DNA of 64,000 nucleotides, taken from positions 3,171,501 to 3,235,500 of the forward strand of contig NZ_CP115784.1 in assembly GCF_027913215.1 (NCBI RefSeq), in the 5' to 3' direction. The stretch's first letter is position 1; the number at the start of each line of letters is the position of its first letter. Below, in pieces: positions 40,188-48,872 of the stretch. The position numbers were made by a program, and so were the translations under genes. The notes under the pieces were generated by a model, which worked only from the letters and a program-made list of their open reading frames with translations, was not told the origin of the DNA and ran no database searches. This stretch comes from Paracoccus aerodenitrificans (GTDB taxonomy: Bacteria; Pseudomonadota; Alphaproteobacteria; Rhodobacterales; Rhodobacteraceae).

Positions 40188-41366
40188 ATGTCCGATTTTC
40201 CGCATGTCCTGCCGACCTATAACCGTGCGCCGATCTCATTCGAGCGCGGCGAAGGAAGCTGGGCCATTACGCAGGACGGAACGCGATATCTTGATCTCGG
40301 CGCAGGCATTGCGGTGAACGTATTGGGTCATGCCAATCCCGCATTGGTCGAGGCACTGACCGCGCAGGCGGGGCGGATCTGGCATGTGTCCAATCTCTAC
40401 CAGATCCCCGAGCAGCAGAGACTGGCCGATCTGCTGGTCGGACACAGCTTCGCGGATACGGTATTCTTCACCAATTCCGGCACCGAGGCCGCGGAACTCG
40501 CCATCAAGATGGCCCGGAAATATCATGATCACGCCGGACATCCCGAACGCATCGAGATCCTCACATTCGAAGGCGCGTTTCACGGGCGCTCGACCGGGGC
40601 CATCGCCGCTGCCGGGTCAGAGAAGATGGTCAAGGGTTTCGGCCCGCTCATGCCCGGTTTCCGGCAATTGCCGTGGGGAGATATCGCGGCGCTCTCTGAT
40701 GCGATCAGTGGCGAAACCTGCGCCGTCATGCTTGAACCGATTCAGGGAGAGGGTGGCATCCGCCCGCTTCCCGATGAGGATCTGCGCGAAATCCGGCGTC
40801 TCTGCGATGAAACAGGTGCGCTGCTGATCCTCGACGAGGTCCAGTGCGGAATGGGCCGGACCGGGCGGCTGTTCGCGCATGAATATGCCGGAATCACGCC
40901 GGATATCATGATGGTGGCGAAAGGGATCGGCGGGGGCTTCCCGCTTGGCGCGGTGCTGGCCACGCAGAATGCGGCTTCAGGAATGACCGCAGGCACGCAT
41001 GGCTCGACCTATGGCGGCAATCCTCTGGCCTGCGCGGTCAGCGCAAAGGTGATGGAGATCGTCGCCGACGAAACCTTCCTGGCCGAGGTGAACCGCAAAA
41101 GTGCCCTTCTCAACCAGAAGCTGGAGGCTCTTGTCGCGGCACATCCCGATCTGTTCGAATCGGTCCGGGGACATGGGCTGATGCTGGGGCTCAAATGCAG
41201 GATCTCGCCCGCCGATCTTGTTACCGCAGGCTATGCGCAGCAGCTTCTGACGGTGGCCGCCGCAGATAACACGCTGCGCCTGCTGCCGCCGCTCAATATC
41301 TCCGATGAGGAGATTGATGAAGCGGTGGCCCGGCTGGAAAAAGCGGCCCAAAGCCTCGATGCCTGA
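40188..41366 (+). CDS. argD: Acetylornithine aminotransferase
   Basis: A 392-residue class III PLP aminotransferase of arginine biosynthesis, converting N-acetylglutamate semialdehyde to N-acetylornithine; many also act as succinyldiaminopimelate aminotransferase. The family blocks are TNSGTEAAELAIKMARKYH, FHGRS, the LLILDEVQCGMGRTG Asp block and the PLP lysine in MMVAKGIGGGFPLG. AAGGAG lies nine bases before the ATG at 40188. argF follows after a 159-base gap with repeats; the pair is a common alphaproteobacterial arrangement. Confidence 0.94.
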   Translation: MSDFPHVLPTYNRAPISFERGEGSWAITQDGTRYLDLGAGIAVNVLGHANPALVEALTAQAGRIWHVSNLYQIPEQQRLADLLVGHSFADTVFFTNSGTEAAELAIKMARKYHDHAGHPERIEILTFEGAFHGRSTGAIAAAGSEKMVKGFGPLMPGFRQLPWGDIAALSDAISGETCAVMLEPIQGEGGIRPLPDEDLREIRRLCDETGALLILDEVQCGMGRTGRLFAHEYAGITPDIMMVAKGIGGGFPLGAVLATQNAASGMTAGTHGSTYGGNPLACAVSAKVMEIVADETFLAEVNRKSALLNQKLEALVAAHPDLFESVRGHGLMLGLKCRISPADLVTAGYAQQLLTVAAADNTLRLLPPLNISDEEIDEAVARLEKAAQSLDA

Positions 41367-41430
41367 CAGATACCGCATCATGCCCCGCCGACGATAAATC
41401 CCTTCCGATGCTTCTTCTCCACGAAAATGC

Positions 41431-41490
41431 CCCGGGGGTGCGCCGCAGGCGCAAAGGGGGCAGAGCCCCCTTGACCCCGGCCCGACAAGC
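41431..41490. repeat. Hairpin-rich repeat between argD and argF
   Basis: Three dyads lie close together: TGCGCC (41439-41444) with GGCGCA (41448-41453); GGGGGC (41456-41461) with GCCCCC (41465-41470); and a weaker GCCCG/CGGGC pair around 41480-41493. The CCCCGGGGGTGCG...GGGGGCAGAGCCCCC wording resembles dispersed extragenic repeats that I recall from other Rhodobacterales genomes; that recollection is unverified. They may also end or attenuate argD transcription. Confidence 0.6.
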
Positions 41491-41525
41491 GGGCTTGCTG
41501 GCCCGGAACGCCGAAAGATAAGAAA

Positions 41526-42452
41526 ATGAACCATTTCCTGGATATTCACACCACCGGCAAGGATGATCTCCGCAAGATCATCGACAACGCGCAATCCATG
41601 AAAGCCGCTCGCGAAGGGCGGCCAAAGGGGACGGCGGACGATGAACAGCCTCTGGCCGGCCGGATGGTCGCGCTGATCTTCGAAAAACCCTCGACCCGCA
41701 CCCGGGTCAGTTTCGATGTCGGTGTGCGCCAGATGGGCGGGCAGACAATGGTGCTTTCCGGCAAGGAAATGCAGCTCGGCCACGGTGAGACCATCGCGGA
41801 TACCGCCCGCGTCCTGTCTCGCTATGTCGATCTGATCATGATCCGCACATTCGAGGAGGCGACGCTTCACGAAATGGCTGAATATGCCAGTGTACCGGTC
41901 ATTAACGGGCTGACGAACCGTACGCATCCCTGTCAGATCATGGCCGATATCCTGACCTATGAGGAACATCGCGGCCCAATCGCCGGGAAGAAAGTCGTCT
42001 GGTCCGGAGACGGCAATAATGTCTGCGCCAGCTTCCTGCATGCGGCAGGCCAGTTCGGATTCGACTTCACCTTCACGGGGCCGCAAACGCTGGACCCCGA
42101 ACGCGAATGGTTGGATTTCGCCCGCGATCAGGGCGTCGCGGCAGAGATTGAGCGTGATCCGCATAAAGCGGTCAATGGCGCGGATCTGGTCGTCACCGAC
42201 ACATGGGTCTCGATGCACGATCCCGAATCCGCCAAGGAGCGCCGCCATAACCAGCTTCGCGGCTATCAGGTCAATGAGGAACTGATGTCGAAGGCAAAAC
42301 CGGATGCGCTTTTCATGCACTGCCTTCCCGCGCACCGCAACGATGAGGCGACAAGCGCGGTCATGGACGGTCCCCATTCGGTGATTTTCGATGAAGCCGA
42401 GAACCGCCTTCACGCCCAGAAGGCGATCATGCGTTGGTGCCTCGGGGTTTAA
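41526..42452 (+). CDS. argF: Ornithine carbamoyltransferase
   Basis: A 308-residue cytoplasmic enzyme that makes citrulline from ornithine and carbamoyl phosphate. The carbamoyl-phosphate site is [14 protein letters not shown]; the [12 protein letters not shown] block near the C-terminus holds the ornithine-site cysteine, and HPCQIMADI is the third family block. Full normal length. It follows argD and ends three bases before the convergent DsbD-like gene. Confidence 0.96.
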   Translation: MNHFLDIHTTGKDDLRKIIDNAQSMKAAREGRPKGTADDEQPLAGRMVALIFEKPSTRTRVSFDVGVRQMGGQTMVLSGKEMQLGHGETIADTARVLSRYVDLIMIRTFEEATLHEMAEYASVPVINGLTNRTHPCQIMADILTYEEHRGPIAGKKVVWSGDGNNVCASFLHAAGQFGFDFTFTGPQTLDPEREWLDFARDQGVAAEIERDPHKAVNGADLVVTDTWVSMHDPESAKERRHNQLRGYQVNEELMSKAKPDALFMHCLPAHRNDEATSAVMDGPHSVIFDEAENRLHAQKAIMRWCLGV

Positions 42453-42455
42453 CGC

Positions 42456-43217
42456 TCAGCCTGCGGCGCAGCCCCGATATTCGGTTGCGCCGTCCTGTTT
42501 CAGCAGCGTCAGCACGATAAGCGACGGGTCCAGCGGGAAGGGCTTGCCGGAGGGTGCCACGAAGTCGACGCTGATCTCTGATCCGTCCCGCGACAGTTCG
42601 GGCCGCGAAACCCAGATATCGTCGCTGCCGCCATATTCGACGGCCATATTCGTTGCGGGCTCGGGAAGCGATAGCGTCGCGGTCATGCCGTCCTCAATCT
42701 CTCCGAGGCTGCATGGCGGCTGGTCACGGGACAGTTCGGGCTGACGGCGCATCGCCTCGGTGATGACAGGATCCGGCGAGGATCCGGCAGGGGGCGCGGT
42801 CAGCGTCAACTCGGCGGGGACGCAGATATTTTCGCAGATTCCCAATGAAATCCTTGCCGACAGCCCGATGGGCCTGTCCTTTTCATCGGGCGCGATGGTG
42901 AAGGGAAGGATTAGCCTGTCATGGAAACCAAGCGTGCGTACACCGTCAGAGTCGATCACCTCGGGTGCGGGCCAGTGGAAGGCAACCTTGCCGATATTGC
43001 TGCCCTTCCAGTCGAATTCCGGCGCAAGCCCGGCATCCCCCGGGCTGCGCCAATAGGTCTTCCATCCCGGCGATAATTCCAGTTCCAGCGCGGCGATGCG
43101 ATTGCCGTTCTCATCAGTCCAGCCGGGCAGAAACCGCGCAGAGAACAGTCCTTCAGGCAGGTCCCCGGCCCATGCGGGGATGGCGGCTGCAAGGCAAAAG
43201 AGAATGGCGTATTTCAT
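42456..43217 (-). CDS. Exported protein with DsbD-type sensor domain
   Basis: A 253-residue periplasmic protein with a short signal peptide (MKYAILFCLAAAIPAWA). The body resembles the N-terminal alpha domain of DsbD: SPGWKTYWRSPGDAGL and the redox pair in GICENICVPAELTL. Unlike full DsbD it has no membrane helices and no thioredoxin domain. Such stand-alone proteins are common near redox and cytochrome genes; the partner is unknown here. Its stop is three bases from that of the convergent argF. Confidence 0.8.
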   Translation of the reverse strand: MKYAILFCLAAAIPAWAGDLPEGLFSARFLPGWTDENGNRIAALELELSPGWKTYWRSPGDAGLAPEFDWKGSNIGKVAFHWPAPEVIDSDGVRTLGFHDRLILPFTIAPDEKDRPIGLSARISLGICENICVPAELTLTAPPAGSSPDPVITEAMRRQPELSRDQPPCSLGEIEDGMTATLSLPEPATNMAVEYGGSDDIWVSRPELSRDGSEISVDFVAPSGKPFPLDPSLIVLTLLKQDGATEYRGCAAG

Positions 43218-43322
43218 CTGTCCCGTCTAACCCGACCTGGTGCCGGGCTGAAATCACCTTTTCGGGACGGGGCTTGTGAAATCCTCGCGATGGGCCGATC
43301 CTGATGGTCAGGAGGCGCATTG

Positions 43323-43886
43323 ATGAGCGACGATGGCAATCTGAGCGGAAAGATCCTGATCGCGATGCCCGATATGGGCGATCCCCGTTTCGCGCATTCA
43401 GTGGTTCTGGTTTGTGCGCATTCCGCTGAGGGTGCAATGGGCATCGTGCTGAATCAGCGCATGCAGGGCATGACATTCAACAAATTGCTTGAGATGCTCG
43501 GGATCGAGGCGACTGCCGCGATGCCCGACCTTCCCGTCCGCGTCGGCGGACCGGTAGAGCCAGTTCGGGGGTTTCTGCTGCATCCCGGGACCGGCGTTCA
43601 GCATGAGGGGACGATGGATATCGGATCGGGTCTGGCGATGAGCACGACCCGGGATATGTTGGTCGATCTTGCCGAGGGGCGCGGACCGGATCGCGCGATG
43701 CTTGCGCTCGGTTATGCAGGATGGGGTCCCGGCCAGCTTGATGCCGAGATCAGGGCGAATGGCTGGCTGACTGGTGAGATGGACCCCGATTATGCCTTCG
43801 GAGACGTCTCCGATATCTGGGTCAGGGCGCTGAACGCGCTTGGCGTCGATCCGTTGCTGCTGTCAGGCGCTGCCGGGCGGGCCTAG
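43323..43886 (+). CDS. YqgE/AlgH family protein
   Basis: A 187-residue cytoplasmic protein of the widespread YqgE/AlgH family (UPF0301). The opening LSGKILIAMPDMGDPRFAHS and the VRVGGPVEPVRGFLLHP block are clear. AGGAGG lies seven bases before the ATG at 43323, which decides the start. The family's biochemical role is not settled. Divergent from the DsbD-like gene and convergent with the Sua5-type gene. Confidence 0.92.
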   Translation: MSDDGNLSGKILIAMPDMGDPRFAHSVVLVCAHSAEGAMGIVLNQRMQGMTFNKLLEMLGIEATAAMPDLPVRVGGPVEPVRGFLLHPGTGVQHEGTMDIGSGLAMSTTRDMLVDLAEGRGPDRAMLALGYAGWGPGQLDAEIRANGWLTGEMDPDYAFGDVSDIWVRALNALGVDPLLLSGAAGRA

Positions 43887-43901
43887 AAGCTCCGTTCCCC
43901 C

Positions 43902-44852
43902 TTATGGCCGTGGTGCGGCGGCGCGGGACAGGCGGTCATTGATCGCCATGCCCAGACCTCGCACGGGGATCGGGGCGATGGCGATCTGCTTGCCCGTATT
44001 GTCGGCACGGTGCAGCAATTCGAACAGTTTCGAGGCCGCCTCGGTCAGATCCCCCGATGCCGACAGGGTCACATCGCCCGCGACCTCTCCGAAGCCGATC
44101 AGAAACTCTCCATCCCGTGCTTCGTTTGCATTCAGCCTGACAGAAGCGCGGGGGGCATAATGGCTTGACAGCATGCCCGGAGCCGCAGGGCGATCGGGAT
44201 TGGCTGCGGGTAGGGTTAGGGTGGTATCCAGACATGCCTCGATCGCCTCGGCCGGTATCCCGCCGGGACGCAGCATAACAGGATAATCTCCCTGCCAGCC
44301 AATAATCGTCGACTCGACCCCGACCATGCAGGGGCCCGCATCCAGAATGACGGCCAGCTTTCCATCCAGCCCTTCCGCCACATGCTGCGCCGTGGTGGGG
44401 CTGATTCGCCCTGACGGATTGGCCGAAGGGGCGGCGACGACGCCTCCGAACGCGTAAAGCAGATCCTGCGCGACGGGATGGGCAGGGACCCGGATCGCGA
44501 CGCTGTCCAGCCCGGCTGTCACCAGCGGAGCAATGCCGGAACCCTCGCGCAGCGGCACCACAAGTGTCATGGCTCCGGGCCAGAACGCTGTCGCAAGCCG
44601 GAGGGCCTCGTCATGAAACACGCCGATTTCTGCGGCAGTTGCCAGATCCGGCGCATGAACGATCAGCGGGTTGAAACTGGGCCGCCCCTTGGCTTCGAAG
44701 ATCCGAGCGACGGCGCTTGGGTTCCGCGCATCTCCGGCAAGGCCATAGACCGTTTCGGTCGGCATCGCGACCAGACGCCCCTGCGCCAGCATCATCGCGG
44801 CATAGGCGATATGTTCCGTTTCCGGTGTCAGAAGGCGTGTTTCGGCTTGCAT
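43902..44852 (-). CDS. L-threonylcarbamoyladenylate synthase (Sua5/YwlC type)
   Basis: A 316-residue enzyme that makes threonylcarbamoyl-AMP from threonine, bicarbonate and ATP, the first step to the t6A base at position 37 of ANN-reading tRNAs. The YrdC domain (about 15-200) has MPTETVYGLAGDARN, FEAKGRPSFNPLIVH and APSANPSGRISPT. A C-terminal Sua5 domain (about 215-316) makes it the long form rather than the short TsaC. Cytoplasmic, single gene, divergent from the acyl-CoA dehydrogenase. Confidence 0.94.
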   Translation of the reverse strand: MQAETRLLTPETEHIAYAAMMLAQGRLVAMPTETVYGLAGDARNPSAVARIFEAKGRPSFNPLIVHAPDLATAAEIGVFHDEALRLATAFWPGAMTLVVPLREGSGIAPLVTAGLDSVAIRVPAHPVAQDLLYAFGGVVAAPSANPSGRISPTTAQHVAEGLDGKLAVILDAGPCMVGVESTIIGWQGDYPVMLRPGGIPAEAIEACLDTTLTLPAANPDRPAAPGMLSSHYAPRASVRLNANEARDGEFLIGFGEVAGDVTLSASGDLTEAASKLFELLHRADNTGKQIAIAPIPVRGLGMAINDRLSRAAAPRP

Positions 44853-44893
44853 GGATCTGTAAGAGCGTCGTTACGCAGGGTTTTTCTTCAGGA

Positions 44894-44974
44894 CGGCTTG
44901 CCGCATAGGCTGCGACTTGTAATCTGGATGGACAGACATATTGCATAGATGCCGCAAGCCAGTACGGCAAGCCG
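44894..44974. promoter_or_regulatory. Putative promoter flanked by a 10-base inverted repeat
   Basis: CGGCTTGCCG (44894-44903) and CGGCAAGCCG (44965-44974) are perfect inverted copies. Between them lie TTGTAA (44917-44922) and TATTGC (44939-44944), 16 bases apart, a plausible sigma-70 promoter for the acyl-CoA dehydrogenase. A third, looser copy (GCCGCAAGCC) is at 44951-44960. The arrangement suggests an operator, but no regulator gene is adjacent. Confidence 0.35.
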
Positions 44975-44988
44975 GTGGAGGAAAAACG

Positions 44989-46677
44989 ATGGCATATCAT
45001 GCGCCAGTCGATCAGATCAGATTCATCCTGAAAAATGTCGTGCCGTTCGGCGAGGTCTCTGGGACCGAACGGTTCGCCGAGGCCAGTCCCGATATGGTTG
45101 ACGCCATCCTGACCGAGGCGGGCCGCATGTCGGCAGAGGTCCTCGCGCCGCTGAACGAGGCGGGCGATAATCATCCTGCGCGGCTTGAAAACGGGGTTCT
45201 GCGGTCCTCTCCGGGCTTCGACAAGGGGTTTCAGGCCATCGCAGAAGGCGGCTGGATCGGGCTTTCCGCCGATCCCGACTATGGCGGGGCCGGGCTGCCG
45301 CAGGCGCTGAACATGGCGGTCAGCGAATTCACCGCCGCGGCCTGCCTTGCGCTTCAGCTTAACCCGCTTCTGACTCAGGGCCAGATCGAGGCACTGGAGC
45401 ATCATGCCAGCGATGAGATGAAGGCGCTGTACCTGCCCAAACTGATTTCCGGCGAGTGGAACGGGACGATGAACCTGACCGAGCCGGGTGCCGGTTCGGA
45501 TGTCGGGGCCTTGAAAACCAAGGCGGAGCCGAACGGCGATGGCACATATGCGATTACCGGGCAGAAGATCTTCATTACCTGGGGTGACAGCGACGTGACC
45601 TCGAATACCTGTCACGCGGTTCTGGCGCGTCTGCCCGATGGTGCAAAGGGCACCAAGGGGATCAGCCTGTTCATGGTGCCGAAATATCTGCCTGACGATG
45701 AGGGCAATCCCGGCAAGGCCAACAGCCTGAAAGTCGTCAGCCTGGAAGAGAAGATGGGCATTCACGGCTCTCCGACCTGTGTGATGAGCTATGACGGCGC
45801 GACGGGTTGGCTGATCGGCAAGGAGCATGGCGGGATGGCGGCCATGTTCACCATGATGAACGCGGCGCGTCTGGCGGTTGGTGTGCAGGGCGTCGGCATC
45901 GCCGAGGCGGCATTGCAGAAGGCGACAGAATATGCGGCCGAACGTGAGCAATTCGGCCCGATCATCCGCCACGCCGATGTCCGACGGATGCTTGCGACCT
46001 CGCGGGCCGAGATTTTCGCCGCGCGTGCCATATGTCTGGCTTGCGCGACCTCTCTGGATATGGCGCGGGCGACGGGCGATGCCGATTGGGCTGCTCGCGC
46101 CGCGCTGCTGACGCCGATTGCGAAGGCGCATGGTACCGATGTGGGATGCCGTGTGGCCGATGCGGCGGTGCAGGTTCATGGCGGCATGGGCTATATCGAG
46201 GAAACCGGTGTGTCGCAGTATTTGCGCGATGTGCGCATTACGCCGATCTATGAAGGCACGAACGGTATTCAGGCGATGGATCTGGTCGGGCGCAAGATGA
46301 TGGATGGTGGCGCGGCGGCGCAGGCGCTTCTGGACGAGATTCAGGATTTCGCGCGGGACAATAACCAGTTCAATCCGGCCCGGTTCGAGGCCGTCTGGAC
46401 CGCTGCCCAGACTCTTTCCGAGGCGACCGGAAAGCTTGTCGATATGGATCTTGAGGACCGCTTCGCGGCGGCTGTGCCCTATCTGGCCGCCTTCGCACGG
46501 GTGCTGGGTGCATATTATCACCTGCGGGCGGCGGTCAGCGGCGGCGAGGATGAGGCGGCTCTGGCCCGGATCTATATCGACCGTATCCTGCCGCGCTATG
46601 CCGCCGATCTGGCAGAGGCCGAGGCAGGCGTCGCGGATCTGAACGCGGTCAGCGACAATGCGCTCGGTCTGGCGTGA
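44989..46677 (+). CDS. Acyl-CoA dehydrogenase, long DmdC-like form
   Basis: A 562-residue FAD enzyme that introduces a double bond into acyl-CoA and passes electrons to ETF. It has the family blocks MNLTEPGAGSDVGALKTKA and QVHGGMGYIEETGVSQYLRD, plus an extra C-terminal domain that makes it longer than the usual 380 residues. This long form includes DmdC, which acts on methylmercaptopropionyl-CoA from DMSP, but also other substrates, and nothing here proves one. GGTGGAGG precedes the ATG at 44989. It overlaps the next gene by four bases. ETF-QO, about 5 kb away, would accept its electrons downstream. Confidence 0.9.
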   Translation: MAYHAPVDQIRFILKNVVPFGEVSGTERFAEASPDMVDAILTEAGRMSAEVLAPLNEAGDNHPARLENGVLRSSPGFDKGFQAIAEGGWIGLSADPDYGGAGLPQALNMAVSEFTAAACLALQLNPLLTQGQIEALEHHASDEMKALYLPKLISGEWNGTMNLTEPGAGSDVGALKTKAEPNGDGTYAITGQKIFITWGDSDVTSNTCHAVLARLPDGAKGTKGISLFMVPKYLPDDEGNPGKANSLKVVSLEEKMGIHGSPTCVMSYDGATGWLIGKEHGGMAAMFTMMNAARLAVGVQGVGIAEAALQKATEYAAEREQFGPIIRHADVRRMLATSRAEIFAARAICLACATSLDMARATGDADWAARAALLTPIAKAHGTDVGCRVADAAVQVHGGMGYIEETGVSQYLRDVRITPIYEGTNGIQAMDLVGRKMMDGGAAAQALLDEIQDFARDNNQFNPARFEAVWTAAQTLSEATGKLVDMDLEDRFAAAVPYLAAFARVLGAYYHLRAAVSGGEDEAALARIYIDRILPRYAADLAEAEAGVADLNAVSDNALGLA

Positions 46678-47711
46678 GCGTTGGCATCGATCACCCCTGG
46701 CCCGATCCGCCTGACAGGGGAAGCGTGACCGAGATCGCCTCTGGCGTGCTGTGGATGCGGCTGCCGTTGCCGATGAAGCTGGATCATGTGAACTGCTATG
46801 CTCTGGATGAGGGCGACGGGTGGTGCATCGTCGATACCGGCTTCGACAGCCGCCTGAGCCGGTCGGTCTGGCAGGGATTGCTTGACGGGCCGCTGGCGGG
46901 AAAGCCGGTGAAACGTGTCGTCGCAACGCATCATCACCCCGACCATATCGGGCTTGCCGGCTGGTTCATGGCGCAGGGTGCCGAGCTATGGACCACCCGG
47001 ACCGTATGGCTGATGGCGCGGATGCTGCTGCTGGATGAACAGCATGCGCCTCCGCCTGAAACGGTCGCGTTCTGGCGTCGCGCGGGGATGGGAGAGAAGA
47101 TCCTCGCGAAACGCGCGGGTGAGCGTCCGTTCAACTTCGCCGATACGGTTCATCCCATACCGCTTGGGTTCACCCGGATGGTCGAGGGCGAGACGCTGCA
47201 TTTCGGCGGCAGGAACTGGCATGTGCATATGGGCAACGGCCATGCGCCCGAGCATGCGACGCTGTGGTCGCTGGATGATGATCTGGTGATCGGAGGTGAT
47301 CAGCTTCTGCCCGGAATCTCTCCGAATCTCGGGGTATACCCGACCGAGCCGGATGCGGACCCGGTCGGCGAGTGGATCGAAAGCTGCGACCGTTTCGCTG
47401 AGATTGCCGAGGATCGGCATCTGGTTCTGCCGGGTCACAAGCTGCCCTTTACCGGGCTGCCCTCAAGGCTGGCTCAGATGCGCGAAAACCATGTCTCCGC
47501 GCTGAATCGTGTGGTCGATCTTCTGCGTCAGTCTCCGGCGACGGCTGTTGGCTGTTTTCCTGCCTTGTTCAAACGGCCTATCGGCGAAAGCGAATATGGT
47601 CTGGCCCTTGTCGAATCGGTTGCGCATGTGAACCATCTGGCCAGAACCGGGCGCATTGCGCGGGTCGGTCTGGACGATCACGGTGGTGTGCTTTGGCAGA
47701 CTGTGTCGTGA
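46674..47711 (+). CDS. Metallo-beta-lactamase-fold hydrolase
   Basis: A 345-residue hydrolase of the MBL superfamily. The metal-binding THHHPDHIGLAGW motif is intact, as are later ligands in GNGHAPEHA and VLPGHKLPF. The start is GTG at 46674, overlapping the acyl-CoA dehydrogenase stop (GTGA). Substrate unknown; the coupling suggests a thioester or lactone hydrolysed near the fatty-acid step, but that is inference. Cytoplasmic, with no signal. Confidence 0.88.
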   Translation: MSVGIDHPWPDPPDRGSVTEIASGVLWMRLPLPMKLDHVNCYALDEGDGWCIVDTGFDSRLSRSVWQGLLDGPLAGKPVKRVVATHHHPDHIGLAGWFMAQGAELWTTRTVWLMARMLLLDEQHAPPPETVAFWRRAGMGEKILAKRAGERPFNFADTVHPIPLGFTRMVEGETLHFGGRNWHVHMGNGHAPEHATLWSLDDDLVIGGDQLLPGISPNLGVYPTEPDADPVGEWIESCDRFAEIAEDRHLVLPGHKLPFTGLPSRLAQMRENHVSALNRVVDLLRQSPATAVGCFPALFKRPIGESEYGLALVESVAHVNHLARTGRIARVGLDDHGGVLWQTVS

Positions 47712-47770
47712 CAGAAGAGGCGCGATAGGCTATTGAGGCCCAAAACCGGCGGATTTGAGGGATACAGGCC

Positions 47771-47920
47771 ATGACGCAGAATAATGTTACGGAACACGAG
47801 CACGGCTCGATGGAAATACGCGACCACCAGAGAACCTTTGCCGCGTTTATCCGCTTTGCAACCTGGGTTGCCGGTCTGGCAATCGTGGTTCTGATCTTTC
47901 TGGCGCTGTCGAACTCCTGA
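47771..47920 (+). CDS. aa3-type cytochrome c oxidase subunit IV
   Basis: A 49-residue single-helix protein that is easy to miss. It begins [20 protein letters not shown] and continues [13 protein letters not shown] into one hydrophobic helix ([16 protein letters not shown]). The layout [18 protein letters not shown] matches the 49-50-residue subunit IV known from the Paracoccus denitrificans aa3 oxidase structure. That protein is dispensable for activity, and its exact role is unknown. It lies 59 bases after the MBL gene and two bases before a lipoprotein gene. The other oxidase subunits are not in the window. Confidence 0.9.
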   Translation: MTQNNVTEHEHGSMEIRDHQRTFAAFIRFATWVAGLAIVVLIFLALSNS

Positions 47921-47922
47921 TC

Positions 47923-48558
47923 ATGCTGCGCCGCGTTCTGATTGCTCTGGCATTGCCGCTTTTCCTGGCAGCATGTGGGGCCGATAATAAATGGGCGTCG
48001 GACGAGGCTGTCCGGACCGCACGCTATGTGTCGGAAGAACAGCCCTCGATCTCGCTGATGACGGTCATCGGGCTGAACCGGGGCGAGGGCGGCCATTCCG
48101 CGCTGCTGATCAATGGCAGCCAGCGGGTGATTTTCGATCCGGCGGGCAGCTTCGTGCATCCGCGTGCGCCTGAACGTCATGACGTGCTGTACGGGATCAC
48201 CCCGGCGATGCGGAACGTGTATATCGACTATCACGCCCGCGACCTTCCCGGAGAACGCTATTACGTCACCGTGGATACGGTTCCGGTCTCGCGCGAGACT
48301 GCGGATATCGCGATTCGCGCGGCCGAGGGCAACGGCCCGGTGAACAAGGCCTTCTGCGCCGTCGGGACCTCGAAAGTGCTCAGCGCGACGCCGGGCTTCC
48401 AGGGCGCTCCGGGCGGTTTCAGCCCGATCCGGCTGCGGAGCTGGTTCCTGACGCTTCCCGGAGTTCGCACCGAAGAATACCGGGATAATGACCCCCGGCT
48501 TGTGCATGGCGATCTTCTGAAAATGAACGATGGCAGCCTGCACGCCTATGACAGGTAA
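47923..48558 (+). CDS. Lipoprotein, possibly a permuted NlpC/P60-like fold
   Basis: A 211-residue unrecognised lipoprotein. The signal MLRRVLIALALPLFLAAC gives a lipid-anchored Cys18. The body has a His in GEGGHSALLI (His58), an acidic FDPAG stretch, and a Cys in NKAFCAVGTSKVL (Cys145). A His-first, Cys-later order with these surroundings is seen in circularly permuted papain-like (YiiX/NlpC-P60 type) proteins; that similarity is my reading, not a database result. It starts two bases after the COX subunit IV gene, so the two are probably co-transcribed. Its 3' end overlaps azlD by 13 bases. Confidence 0.7.
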   Translation: MLRRVLIALALPLFLAACGADNKWASDEAVRTARYVSEEQPSISLMTVIGLNRGEGGHSALLINGSQRVIFDPAGSFVHPRAPERHDVLYGITPAMRNVYIDYHARDLPGERYYVTVDTVPVSRETADIAIRAAEGNGPVNKAFCAVGTSKVLSATPGFQGAPGGFSPIRLRSWFLTLPGVRTEEYRDNDPRLVHGDLLKMNDGSLHAYDR

Positions 48559-48872
48559 AGCCCGACTGCCAGAGTGCCCGCGCCGCCGATAATGGCGGCG
48601 AGGGCATTTCTGGTGATCATCCCTATCGACAGCGTTGCGATCCCAGCCGCCAGCCTTGCGGGATCGGTTTGCCCGCCCGTCGCCTCGGGAAACACGACCA
48701 GAGGCGCGGACAGCGCCGGAAGCACGGCCACCGCGGTATAACGCAGCAGGCGCAGCACCCAGGGCGGCATGGTGCGGTTGCCGATCGCGCCCAGAAAGCT
48801 GAAGCGCAGCAGAAATGTGCCAAGACCGACAATGACGATCACCAGCCAGATATGGGCAGAACCGTAAGTCAC
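48546..48872 (-). CDS. azlD: AzlD family branched-chain amino acid exporter subunit
   Basis: A 108-residue, four-helix protein of the AzlD family, the small partner of AzlC in branched-chain amino acid (and azaleucine) export. GTFLLRFSFLGA and MTRNALAAIIGGAG-type motifs fit. Its start overlaps the azlC stop by four bases. The 3' end overlaps the convergent lipoprotein gene by 13 bases. Confidence 0.9.
   Translation of the reverse strand: MTYGSAHIWLVIVIVGLGTFLLRFSFLGAIGNRTMPPWVLRLLRYTAVAVLPALSAPLVVFPEATGGQTDPARLAAGIATLSIGMITRNALAAIIGGAGTLAVGLYLS

Noticed and set aside
44611..46926. 771-codon minus-strand frame over the acyl-CoA dehydrogenase
   Set aside because: Its real-looking part near 44650-44850 belongs to another frame of the Sua5-type gene; the rest is antisense noise.
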